Shown: positions 44,727-54,532 of the stretch, one piece after another
How positions within the stretch are numbered: position 1 is the first letter of the stretch
How the letters are laid out: the number at the start of each line of letters is the position of its first letter
Origin: Gryganskiella cystojenkinii
Taxonomy: Eukaryota; Mortierellomycota; Mortierellomycetes; Mortierellales; Mortierellaceae
Length of the DNA: 64,000 nucleotides
Reading direction: 5' to 3'
NCBI GenBank assembly: GCA_015852425.1
Contig: JAAAIG010000097.1
Location: forward strand, 1 to 64,000
The notes under the pieces: generated by a model
Database searches by the model: none
Told to the model about the DNA's origin: nothing
What the model saw: only the letters and a program-made list of their open reading frames with translations
Made by a program: the position numbers and the translations under genes

Positions 44727-46317
44727 CTAGTTGGTGGCAGCTCCGGCAAGGAAAGGGCACTTACTTCCAGCCTCCTCCGAGGCAGCAGGAGCAGCAGTCT
44801 CACCGCTCTCGCCCTTACGGTTTTTAGCGAGTTGCTTCATGAGAATGTTGGCATCGTAGAAAGTCTCGAGCTGGTAGTTGAAGCCAGCGGAATGATAAAG
44901 AAAAAGAAAGAAAAAAACGGACGAACGACCAATGATGTTAGTGAGAGTGCACGCCAAAAAAAAAAAAGAAAGAAAATGGAGTCGATGTATGGGAACGAAC
45001 GTAGAGAAGGTTTGAAAGAACGATAAGATCCATTCATTCATTCCATCTCCTCGATCGAGAAAGAAAAAAATAGCATTGCGGGCTCAGAAACGGCAGATCA
45101 GCCTTTTTTTTTGATTTTTTTCTCGGAGCTCCGAGATTTTGGGAGCCGGGAACCGGGAGTAGAAAGTGAATTTTTTACCTCTTCAATCTCGAACTTGTCG
45201 TTGACCTTGGCGACGGTGACACCGATCGACTCGACGTACTCGTTGGTCGCATGGGCTTCCAACTTCTTGCCGTTACCGAGCTTGACGGAAAGATCGCCAG
45301 TCATCTTTCCCCAGTGGCTATTAAGAAAAAAGAGGAAAGAAGAGAAGAAAAGAAAAGAGAAGTCAGCAAAAAGGGAAAACCATGGATAATTTGATGTCTA
45401 ACATCGGTTCACATTTGGGTTCGAATAGAAACAGAGAGCAAAGCATGTCCCACATGAAAGAAGAAAAAAAACCCCCCCCGCTAGCGGAGCCACGGAGACA
45501 ACTTACCGCCACTTGAAAGCTACAACTGGGGGGCCAGAGTAGACCTCAAGGACCTCCCAGGAAAAGGTCGAGATCGCACGCTTGAACAGCTTGTGGGAAT
45601 CCGAGAAATCACTCTCGCTAGCCTTGTACAACTCAGTATCGCCGATCAAGGCGTTGTAGGTTCCCATCTTGAGCATCTCATCGACCGTATTCCATCCAAG
45701 ACCGTTAACGGAAAAACGATACTTTTCCTGGTTGATCGTGCGGATCTGATCAGCGCGCAATTTGTAGGACATTTCCTTCTCCCAGTTCTAGTGAACAACA
45801 TGATAGCATATTAGTACAGAGACACAATAAGTAGGCGGTCATGTGGCGTGGGACACAATCGACGACCGCTTTCGTGATAAATTCGGGAGAGGCATTTGTT
45901 TTTTTTTCTTCTTTACCTTGACGAGATTGGAGACCAACCAGGGCAACGAGCCCTCCTCATGGTCTCTTGTCTTTTCTGAGTTGTTTGTTCGCGTGGATTT
46001 TAAAAAAAGAAAACGTAAAAAAAAAAAAAAAAAAAAGCCGAAATGTTAGTCGCCGATACGCTGATGGTTCTAGCGCCAAGAATATTCTTTCTGTCGAGGA
46101 AGGGAACGAGGCAAGACGTTTCTCCCTCCGACAGCAATAAACTTGGCTTTAGATAACAACTCGAAAGGATAGTCCCAGGATTGTTGATATTACCCTTCTC
46201 GAAGGCAGCGTTGACTTTGGAGTAATCAGGGACTCGACCATAACGCCACTCGTGCTCGGTATCGCCCAGGACGGCGTTGGGGTTGGTCATGAAATCGGGC
46301 AATGCTGCAGCGGCCAT
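44727..46317 (-). CDS. pathogen-related protein (SnoaL/NTF2-like fold)
   Basis: Five exons: 46317-46194, 45975-45917, 45787-45507, 45317-45179, 44870-44727, giving 248 residues with matching phases. Ordered family blocks are visible: EHEWRYGRVPDYSKVNAAFE, EEGSLPWLVSNLVKNWEKEM, FSVNGLGWNTVDEMLKMGTYNALIGD, FSWEVLEVYSGPPVVAFKWR joined to HWGKMTG, and a C-terminal KCPFLAG. They parallel the plant pathogen-related protein (PRP) group, which also ends in CPFLA and belongs to the NTF2/SnoaL-like superfamily. The biochemical role is unknown even in plants; the fold suggests a small-molecule pocket or isomerase/cyclase-like activity. A strong TATAAATA box sits 116-123 bp upstream, which in fungi goes with regulated, high expression. 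Confidence 0.82.
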
Positions 46318-46432
46318 TGTGTGAATATTGCGTGTGTGTGAGGTCTTGGTGGTGAGGGGAGGGATGAAGGTGGAAAAGAAAAAGAAGAGAAGGGGAGGAG
46401 AGGAAAAAGGGTCGACTCGACGAAGGTTCAGG

Positions 46433-46440
46433 TATTTATA
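46433..46440 (-). promoter_or_regulatory. TATA box of the pathogen-related gene
   Basis: The minus strand reads TATAAATA at 116-123 bp upstream of the ATG at 46317, followed by a C/T-rich leader. Confidence 0.55.
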
Positions 46441-47538
46441 CCGGCTGCAGTCCATCACCTTCTTCCTACTAGAATGGTCTCACAAATTCATTTAAAAACA
46501 CAAAGCCTCGGAGCCGTTTTTACAGGTTCAAAAAAACAATTAGATTGAGTTTCGGAAATGGTGACCATGGTGATGCATTGCCATTGACCTTCAGCCCGCC
46601 AACCAGCCTTCGGACTTGTTTTATTGTGCGGGGTTTCGCAAATTATAAAAGTTTCGTGTCACCTTCAGGAAAGACGCCATGTTTTTTTGTTTTTTTTCCG
46701 TCCTTTTTTGCTGCTCAATTGCTCTCTTGTTTTCTCTTGAACGCCCTCGTTTGCATGGAGGCATCCTTCCCATACGTTGAATACATATTCATTAATTAAC
46801 AATTTTGGTGAAGGGTCACCATTATGTTCTGGCATTTGTCATTTTGTTAAAGCAAAAAAAAAGGCTGGGGAAAGTTAGACCGTGTTGTCGGCAGGGGACT
46901 CACTCAATATCACCATACACGTGTGATAGTCCTCATCCCAATTGAAAGAGCAAAAGAAAAGTGAGAGCGAAGGGAGAACATGAAGTCAAAAAAGAGAGGA
47001 AAGCTCTCGATATTCTTCTCTCTGTTCTGTTTGCCTTTTGTTCTTTGCTTTTCAAATTCGCCCCTCCCTGTCCAGGCACCAATGACAACTCACGGATAAC
47101 ATTTTCTTTCAGTTCGTCCGTCCTTTCCGTGGAGCAAAAGTCTCGGTCTCCGTCCAAGAAACATGCAATCTTCCTTGGATTGAATGATCGCGATATTAAA
47201 AAAAAGCCATCCCAACGGACCAGTTGTGGTGGAGTGCAGATGATAAAAAGCCGAAGGATTCAAAACAAAATAAACAAACCGAGCCCTAGCAACCATCCTC
47301 CTGCAGGGGTGGGGCTGAGAATGAGCCTCCTGTAAAGTGATCGTCAGCCCTGCATTCCCCCCTCCATGTCATCTTTTAACAGCGGCGAGGTCAATATTTT
47401 TTTGTATATTATAATTTAGATATTTATATTTCGTTTCTGTGGCAAAGATTCGTATCGAAACGCATGGGAAGGAAAAGATAGCCGGGACAATTTTTGGTCG
47501 TGAACAGAGAAGAAAAGGATGGAAAGGAAAAGAACTAT
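46441..47538. other. intergenic region
   Basis: About 1.1 kb with upstream elements of the pathogen-related gene and the 3' UTR of the repetitive Ser/Thr gene. Only short, biased frames. No gene supported. Confidence 0.4.
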
Positions 47539-50500
47539 TTACATGTGTTCACGGGACTGCGACAAGTTACCCTGCTGACGATTGTTAGAATAAACAGTCT
47601 CGTTGTTCTTGGCCGAGCCATACGATGAAGGATTCAAGGGCTCTCGATGGGTCTCGATCACATCAGCATGTCCCTTGGTGCCCGTCGTGGTGTCATCGTC
47701 ATAAATGTCCGTTGTGGTCACAGTCTTGACCCAGACGATTTCCTCACCAGGACCAGTAGTAGGGATAGGTCCTTGGTAAGCTGAAGGGATAGCCGCAGCG
47801 ATACGATCTGCAGACGCGATCTCATGACCAGTTGTGGCCCGGGTCGCCGTCGTCTTGTTACCCAAAACGTTAACAGGGCCAGTAGACGGGTACTGGTTCG
47901 AGGTGGTCTGGTACGAAGCGGTCGAGGGGATCGAGCTTGTGACAGTATCCTTGGTGGCAGAGGCCCTGCTGCCCATGTAGGCAGCGGTACCAGCAGCAGC
48001 GGCACCGACAATGGGGACGGCGATATTTTCAGTCATGGGCTTGGTCGAAGCAGTGTTGACCGAGGGGGTCGTGTAGGGGGTCGAAGTTGTGCCGTAGGCC
48101 TGAGGTGTCTGATAGGTCGTGTTCGTCTGAGGAGTATGGTAGGTCGTGCTCACCTGAGGGGTCTGNNNNNNNNNNAAGTATTTGAGGAGGTGGTTGTCGA
48201 CGGGTGCGAGGCCGACCAGTTCAAGTTCGAGTCCTTGACAGCATCCGTGCCAGCCGAGGCTTTGTTACCCAAATAGGCAGCAGTGCCAGTGGCCGCACCA
48301 ACGACAGGGACAGTGATTTTGTCAGTCGTGGGCCTGGCTGAAGCAGTACTGATTGAGGGGGTCGTGTAGGTGGTTGATGTAGTGTTGACCTGGGGAGTCT
48401 GATAGGTCGGGCTCGTGGAGGGGTTGGTCGAAAGAGTAGAGGTCGTGTTGATAGCAGCGACCTTGGGAGTGGTCGATGTACGACGAACAAAATCTCGAGT
48501 GGCAGCCTTGCCAGCATCAGTGTGAGGGTGACTCATGGACCCCCTGACAGCTTCAGCGGCGTTGGAGGCTCGACGACCAATGGCCGCGGCGGCACCGACA
48601 AAGGGCTTGGTGATCTTTTCCAATGGACGCGAGGAAGTAGCGTGTGGAGCCGCACCAGGGGCGTACTCGGTCACAACGGTCTTATCAAGAAGATTACCAG
48701 ATGTGGTGGAGGAGACAGCGGGGACAGAGGTTGAGGTGGTCCTTGTCGAATAGATCGCGGGATTACCGTTCTCCCCGACAGAAGGAGTATAAGTTGCGGC
48801 GGTCGAGTCCATAGTCGCACCAGAGCTGATGGACGAAGGAGTACCTGATAGGTTGTCCCTAGCAGCTGAGGGTTTGTTACCAATGTAAGCGGCAGTTCCA
48901 ACAGCAGCGGCCCCAACAGCGGAAGCGGCACCAACGACAGGAGCGGTGACCTTCTCAGTCAAAGGCTTGCTCGACGAGATGTTGGACAAGCGCGAGCTGA
49001 AAACCGTGGTGGTCGTGGCTGGCTTCTCAGCGGTGGCAGCAGCTGGAGTAGAAAACGTAGTAGAGGCAGCGTTCATAGCCTCGGCGTCATGACTGTTCCA
49101 ACCCTGATTCAGAGTTGAGGTTGGGCGAACATCGACCTTGACAGCGGGCTTGCCAACGGTAGCATGAAGATCGGCCTTGGGTGCACCAGAGCTGGTCAAG
49201 TGGGGGCTCTCGGGGCCAGCATCCTTATGGGTGAGATCATGGACATTCTTGTTGACGGCGTGAACGGCACCGGTAGCCGCGGCTCCGACGGCACCAACTG
49301 CTGCAGCAGTCTTGGCAGCGGCCGTGTTGAGAATGTTGGTGCCCTTGGTAGGCGTCGTGGTGGTAGTGGCGGTAGTTATTTTGGCGGGGACAGGACCAGT
49401 AGCGTGGGTGCTAGCAGCCTGGAAGTTGCCAGTCTCGAGGTGGTGGTCGATTTCAGTGACAGAGCTACGACGACGGAAGACATTCTTGATCTTGTCACCG
49501 AGGCCAGCATGGTGTTCCTTGTGCTCCTCGGCGATGTTCTCGTGGTCCTTGTATTCGGGCTTCATGATCGCGGGAGTCTCATGGCTGATATGGTGAATCT
49601 TTGGCGCAGCCTGACCGGGAGCAGTTGGGGGAATGTCAGTTGTAGAAGTGACAGTATCGGTCATGGGAGGGGCAGGGAAAGCGGCCGAGGTTGCACCCAT
49701 GACAGCAGCGCTGGAGACACGACGACCCTTCATAGACTCAGGCTCATGCGGGGTCTGTTGAGTAGTAGTCGTCGTCTGATTCAGCCCGGTGGAGTGAAGA
49801 GGCTCAATCTTGGCCGAAGCCAACGTCGAAGGGGTCGAGTAGGTGGTGTTGGCGGTAGTAGCGGATGCAGTGGGAACAGAGGCAGCAGAAATGTTGGTGT
49901 TCATGCTGTTGCTGTGCGTGTAGAGATTCGAAGGGTTGGAGTAGGTCGAGGTGGTTGATTTGGTGGCGTCCTATTTTTTGGTAAAAAAAAAAAAAAAAAA
50001 TTAGGAATCTGAGACAATCACTGCATATCAAATAACAGTCGAGTTCTTCATAAAACGGTCTCTGATTCGGGCTCATACCGAGGCAGAAGGTACGGAGGCA
50101 AGCTGGTGCGGATGGGGGCTGGCATAGTTGTCCTTGTTGCTATCCTCATGCGAAGTCAACTTCTTGGCGGCAGTGGCCACAGCAGCACCGGCGGTGGCAG
50201 CCGTCGCGGCCACGTTCGAGGCACCCGAGGCAAATGAGTTGTTCAAGGACCTGCCAGTGTTGGCACCTGCAGAGCTGATATGAGTCCTGTCCAAGGAATC
50301 GGCCAAGTTTCCCTTGGCAACATCGATGTTCGAGCTATCGTAGGGATAAGGCGTTCCTCCCATAGTAGGGCCGGCGACCTCGACCTCGCGGTGGGAAAAG
50401 TTGGGGTTTTGAATATTGGATCGCATGGCCGTGGCGTTGGAGTCTTGGATGTAGTTAGAAGATGTTGCGTTGCGATCGTTGTCGAGACTCATGTTGCTGT

Positions 50501-50684
50501 GACCATGCAGGTTGGAGTTGTTGCTGTGAATGTTGGAGATGTTACTGTTTAAGTTTGCATTTGCGTTTGCGTTCGCGTTGGTGTTGGCGTTGGTGTTGAT
50601 GCCGTAGTTATTGTTGTCGCTGTCGCTGTTCCAGCCACTTTTGTTAAGCCCGTGAAGGTGCTGTTGATCGTTGTTTCGTTCCAT
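47539..50684 (-). CDS. large repetitive Ser/Thr/Ala-rich protein, gap inside
   Basis: Exon 1 is 50684-50079 and exon 2 is 49970-47539 (donor GTATGA, acceptor AATAG, phase 0), interrupted by ten Ns at 48166-48175. The product is about 1010 residues plus the missing part. The N-terminus is Asn-rich with an NANANA tract. A central helical segment reads HHAGLGDKIKNVFRRRSSV. Four diverged copies of a block of the form K/RP-x-T-E/D-K-I-x-VPVVGAA-x-GTAAYxGNKASA, each 40-50 residues, lie between about 48995 and 47935, separated by Thr-rich linkers such as TYQTPQ. The C-terminus (GPGEEIVWVKTVTTTDIYDD) is the most complex part. There is no signal peptide. The Ala/Gly-rich blocks are amphipathic, like lipid- or membrane-surface-binding repeats. 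No known family is recognised. Confidence 0.75.
47935..48995 (-). repeat. four diverged coding repeats (VGAA...GTAAYxGNKASA)
   Basis: Within the repetitive gene, the block with SKPLTEKVTAPVVGAA (near 48960), the block with RPLEKITKPFVGAAAAIGRR (near 48600), the block with RPTTDKITVPVVGAATGTAA (near 48310) and the block with KPMTENIAVPIVGAAAAGTA (near 48010) align by eye. Around the gap there is also a shorter unit of about nine residues, TYQTPQ/TYHTPQ. Confidence 0.65.
48166..48175. other. scaffold gap (10 N)
   Basis: Ten Ns lie within tandem TYxTPQ-coding repeats. The upstream and downstream frames agree only if the missing length is 2 modulo 3, so ten is a placeholder. Confidence 0.95.
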
Positions 50685-50965
50685 CGTGTACGAGAGTGAT
50701 AAGGAGTTGGTGTTTTTATTATGTACAATATTTACAAACGTGCAGTTGCGGATGTTAGGATTATGAGAAGGATGGGAGTGTTCTGAAGGGAAACAAAAAA
50801 TGAAAGTGGAAGAACGAAAAAATTGAGGTAAATGATGAAAGAAAATTTTTAAGGCAGTGAGACACATCAGAATTTTTTTTTGACTGGAACAAAGACAATA
50901 GGACGAGAGAAACTAGCCGGGCGCGTGCCCTACGCGTCCTGCATACAAGACCAAGCTGGTCATGA

Positions 50966-52840
50966 TTACATGTACCGTCCACTGCCATATTGCTGTTGTT
51001 GCTGCTGCTGTGCCGCCTGCTCTTGCTGTTGCTTTTGTTGAAGTCGTTGACCATAAGCTCCCAAGTCCTTGTTGTTCGACGGGGTCCTCAACAGAGCCGG
51101 TGATGAAGCCGAGGGAGTAAGGGGTTGCCGTTGACGGAACGTACTCTTGGGTGTTGGGAGGGGTGGTGGGGGCTCTGTATCGATATTGTCCCTATACGCA
51201 CGCTGACCTCGATGAGGGGATCGAGCGCGAGTACTTCCCAAATGACTGATCTGGGCTACAAATGCATCTTGGGACCTCTTGCCCTCCAATCGACTCAACG
51301 CCTCGTCACGACTGGCATCGCTCGAAGTACGCATCCGATTACCCATCTTGACGACGCTGTTGGACCCGTCACTGATAGATCGACCCATGCTGTTGTTGCC
51401 GTCCGATGCTTTGGGCCGTCTGTATCTTGAATTGTCCTCTGACCGCAAGATTTTATGACCGCTGCCGCCATTGTCTCCTCCCCTACCGCGCAAGGAAGGA
51501 GCCATATATTCGTTCTCGGACGAACTGGAGTTGTCCAGTCGAGAAGCAGAAGCGTTACGCCACAGACGATCCCGTGTATATCCTAAAGAGCCACTATTAC
51601 TAGGAGACTTTGACAACGGAGCAGAAACCGGGGTCATTTCCAGTGCAGCAATCTTGGCGGCCATCTCCTTTTCGTCGTTCTTATCAAAGTAGTCTCGAAG
51701 AATACGACTGACATGGGATTCGCCTTCATGATCAGAGTCATCTGAGTCTAGAATGGGTTACAGGAAACAGAAAAGGGTATGCACATACAAAGGAGGTGAG
51801 TACGTTGGACAAATTAATCAATTCAAGGGGGTGCCTTTTAGTCAAATTGGCAGAAAAGTAGACTGTCCCTCTGCTGCACAGTGACGAATTTCATAAAAGA
51901 ATTATAATAAAAACGAAAAAAGTACCTGGCCAACGCTCTTCTCCAGTAATGGCTGTGTTGATAACATCTTTGGCCGCCTTCAGTTTGTTCCAGAGAACCG
52001 CTCCGGTGGTTGGTTGAGCGGCAGCGGCGGCGGCCGTTGCATTATGCGCTTGATTCAAAAGTTGGTTCACGGCCGGGTCTAGCAGAGGCAGAGGGGAACA
52101 ATATGACCAGTGGTCAAGATCAGCTTGAACGAAAAACAGCATGCCCCATGCGCAGCTCTCAACGATCCAGGGTCCAGCTCTCATTCTTTTTGGTCTCAAA
52201 CTCTTCTCTCCCTATTTCTTTTTTTTTCGTTACCTTCACGGATAGCTCTGGCCGCTGCATCACGCTCTTCACGCTCTCGCTGCTGTCTCTCCCGATCGCG
52301 TTCTTTCATGCGGTCCTGGAAGGACATGAGTGAGCTGTTTGCAGCAGAAGAGACCGAGTTATTGTTCGAGTTTACGGTCCGACCACTCTGGGCACTGGCA
52401 TTGCTCCCGCTCGAGTTGGCCCTGAGGTGTCCCTGAGCATAGCCATTGTTGTTTCCATTGCTATTATAGTTGTTGTAGTTATTGCTACCGTTGATAAGGC
52501 TGCTATTGCTTCCATAGGAGGCTGGATTCGATTCCGATCGAAGTCGACTGCTGCTGGCACTGTGGTTTAAGGTAGGGCTATTGTTACCGTAAAGAGGTCG
52601 AGCTCTGTTGCTACCGTTGCTGGCGCTACGGACGTGAACATTGACACTAGGGAGGGGGTTGTTGTTATTGTTGTTGTTCCCAATGGATTGAAACTGCACA
52701 TATTGCTGTTGTTGTTGCATCCGGTTCTGTTGCAAGAGCTGTTGCTGTTGTTGCTGTTGAAGTCGAGGTGGGATGATGGGCATGCCATTTGAGGGAATGT
52801 TGGGTTGGTGCATCGGCATCCTGGCGTAGTTTTGGGTCAT
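50966..52840 (-). CDS. Ser/Asn/Gln-rich protein with possible Mso1-like Sec1-binding segment
   Basis: Three exons, 52840-52234, 52078-51926 and 51747-50966, give 513 residues. The N-terminal 180 residues are Gln/Asn/Ser low complexity, followed by a charged DRMKERDRERQQRERE helix. The conserved core spans the exon 2-exon 3 junction: VLWNKLKAAKDVINTAITGE, then ERWPDSDDSDHEGESHVSRI and LRDYFDK. This LWxKLK...hVSRhLRxYY layout recalls the Sec1-binding region of yeast Mso1, an exocytosis cofactor that works with Sec1 and Sec4 at sites of vesicle fusion. The resemblance is judged by eye and is moderate. The C-terminal half is Ser/Arg-rich with a PPPPLPTPK proline stretch and Gln tracts, probably disordered. 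If the assignment holds, it acts at hyphal tips and septa. Confidence 0.7.
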
Positions 52841-53334
52841 TGTTGTTGAGAATGTACCCGAAGGAGAGTATTACGAAGTGAGGATGTGGATGACGAGATG
52901 GAAGCAATGAATGGAATGAGGAAGAGAAAAGAAAGAGGAAAGAGAGTGCGTGTGTGTGTGTGAAGGGAGGACAAAGAGCAAAGAACAAAGCAGTGTTGTT
53001 GAAAGGGCGAATAAAAAGGCGCTAAGACGTATTTCTTCGCAACCGTTCAAAATAATAACCTTGTTCCTGGAAAAGAGGAGGAGAGAGAGAGGGGACCACA
53101 TCGTTTCGAAATTGATTGAACTTTTTTGGGTTTCCCTCCACTCGACATGAAGCGCGCATTGGTCGGTTTTCCCGGTTGATTTTTTTTTTTTTTTTTTTTT
53201 TGTACTTTTGTTTTTTTTTTTTTTTTTTTTTGGAACTTTTGCTTGTTATTTTTTTTTATTGCTGTTTTCTTTTCGCGTGTGACAGAAACAAGCTTTATAC
53301 CTTCTTTGGTTTTTTGTGTTCTTTTATTTCTTGT
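52841..53334. other. intergenic region with long poly-T runs
   Basis: This holds the C/T-rich leader of the Mso1-like gene and, at about 53179-53231, two runs of 19-22 T separated by a few bases. The rest is the 3' flank of the ML-domain gene. No gene seen. Confidence 0.5.
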
Positions 53335-54126
53335 TCAACCGTTACAGGTTTGCGACCCAGGACCAACATCCGAGGGACACGTTGACTCGACCATCGCTGA
53401 ACCCTCAATGCAGAACAACGGTCTCATGGCAGAATCTGTTGCTGTCACGACAAGATCAGCCGAGATCTTTTAAGAAAACCACAGTCCGAGTTAGTGACAC
53501 AAAGAACAGACCCTACTTTTCTCTCTCTCTCTCTCTCTCAATAACATTGAGAAAAATGACAACAAAGAAAACACAATGCACCGAAAACAAACAAAAAAAT
53601 CCGCCGAAACAACTGAGGGTTCATTCGGGCTTACATCAGTTGTCAAGGACTTATCCAAGGGTAAACAAGCCCGAAGTCCATCTTGGTTTGGTGCAATGGG
53701 ACATCTGGGTCCGTTCTCAGCCTTGTCCAACAATGCGCACAGATCAAACGTCTCGTCATAGACTGTAAAGAAAAATTTCGAGGCCTGGAGTCGAACGTTG
53801 GATCCTTGGTCGATCGTGCCTTTTAACCGACCTTCGAGGTCAATACAGGCTTTGCAGCCGGAACAGAGATGGCGGTTCGATGACACCGAGGACAATTGAA
53901 ACACATCCTTGGTCGAGCCACAGCTACCGAACCGTTCATCACTCGCAGAGAGCGCATGCGGGTTGATCTTCTTTTTCTCTTTTCTCCAATGTGTTTCTTG
54001 TCCAGGCCTGTTCTTGACGTGTCTGTTGTGTTTTATGATGACTTTGTCTATCACTGCCGCGTCGATAGTGACCAAGATCATCAGCGTGATAGATATGACT
54101 CCTAGGATTAGCGTCATTGACTTCAT
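53335..54126 (-). CDS. secreted ML-domain (NPC2-like) lipid-transfer protein
   Basis: Exons 54126-53635 and 53466-53335 join in phase 0 (GTAAGC donor, AAAAG acceptor), giving 207 residues. Residues 1-24 form a hydrophobic signal peptide. A basic linker of about 35 residues follows (VKNRPGQETHWRKEKKK), then an ML domain: FGSCGSTKDVFQLSSVS, LCSGCKACIDLEGRLKG, FFTVYDETFDLCALLDKAEN with CPI, and in exon 2 ISADLVVTATDSAMRPLFCI. The conserved cysteines and the FDLC and CPI motifs fit the MD-2-related lipid-recognition family, which binds phospholipid or sterol in a beta sandwich; fungal members include PG/PI transfer proteins and Npc2. The frame is open upstream of the first ATG, but that part lacks an ATG. 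The long basic linker before the domain is unusual and could be a propeptide. Confidence 0.82.
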
Positions 54127-54532
54127 TGCTGAGATTGGGTCGATTGGCAAGTGGTTTCGTTGGGCTAAATTATGCACCCCTGTTATGTCGTCTTGTATGC
54201 GTAGGTTCGGATCGGGATGCGAGATGGGTTGAAGGGAAAAAGGAGCAAAAGTACCGGCGTAGGGGTCTTTGAAAACTCATGTACAGTATCCAGAAAAGAG
54301 AGTGAATGCGGTTGTGAATGGAACATCCGTTTTTAGATTTCAAAAACAAAAAAAAAAAAAAAAAAAAACTGTAGGTCACACGGTCCAATTCGGAATGTGG
54401 AACACCTTTCGTTTTGAATGAATGGTATAGGCGAACGAAGCTTTCTTTTTCTTTAAACTATGCTATGGATTATGCTGTGGTATTATGTACACAAAAAGGC
54501 GGATGTATGTAGGATCAGTTTTGGGAGCTACT
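54127..54532. other. intergenic spacer
   Basis: Promoter of the ML gene and 3' flank of the SANT-like gene, including a run of about 20 A near 54349-54368. No gene seen. Confidence 0.4.

Noticed and set aside
45410..45435. GGTTCGAAT sequence similar to a tRNA B box
   Set aside because: It lies in an intron of the pathogen-related gene and no cloverleaf, A box or acceptor stem surrounds it.
50550..50605. NANANA-type coding tract reminiscent of surface antigen repeats
   Set aside because: A simple hexanucleotide repeat inside an Asn-rich cytosolic-looking protein without a signal peptide.
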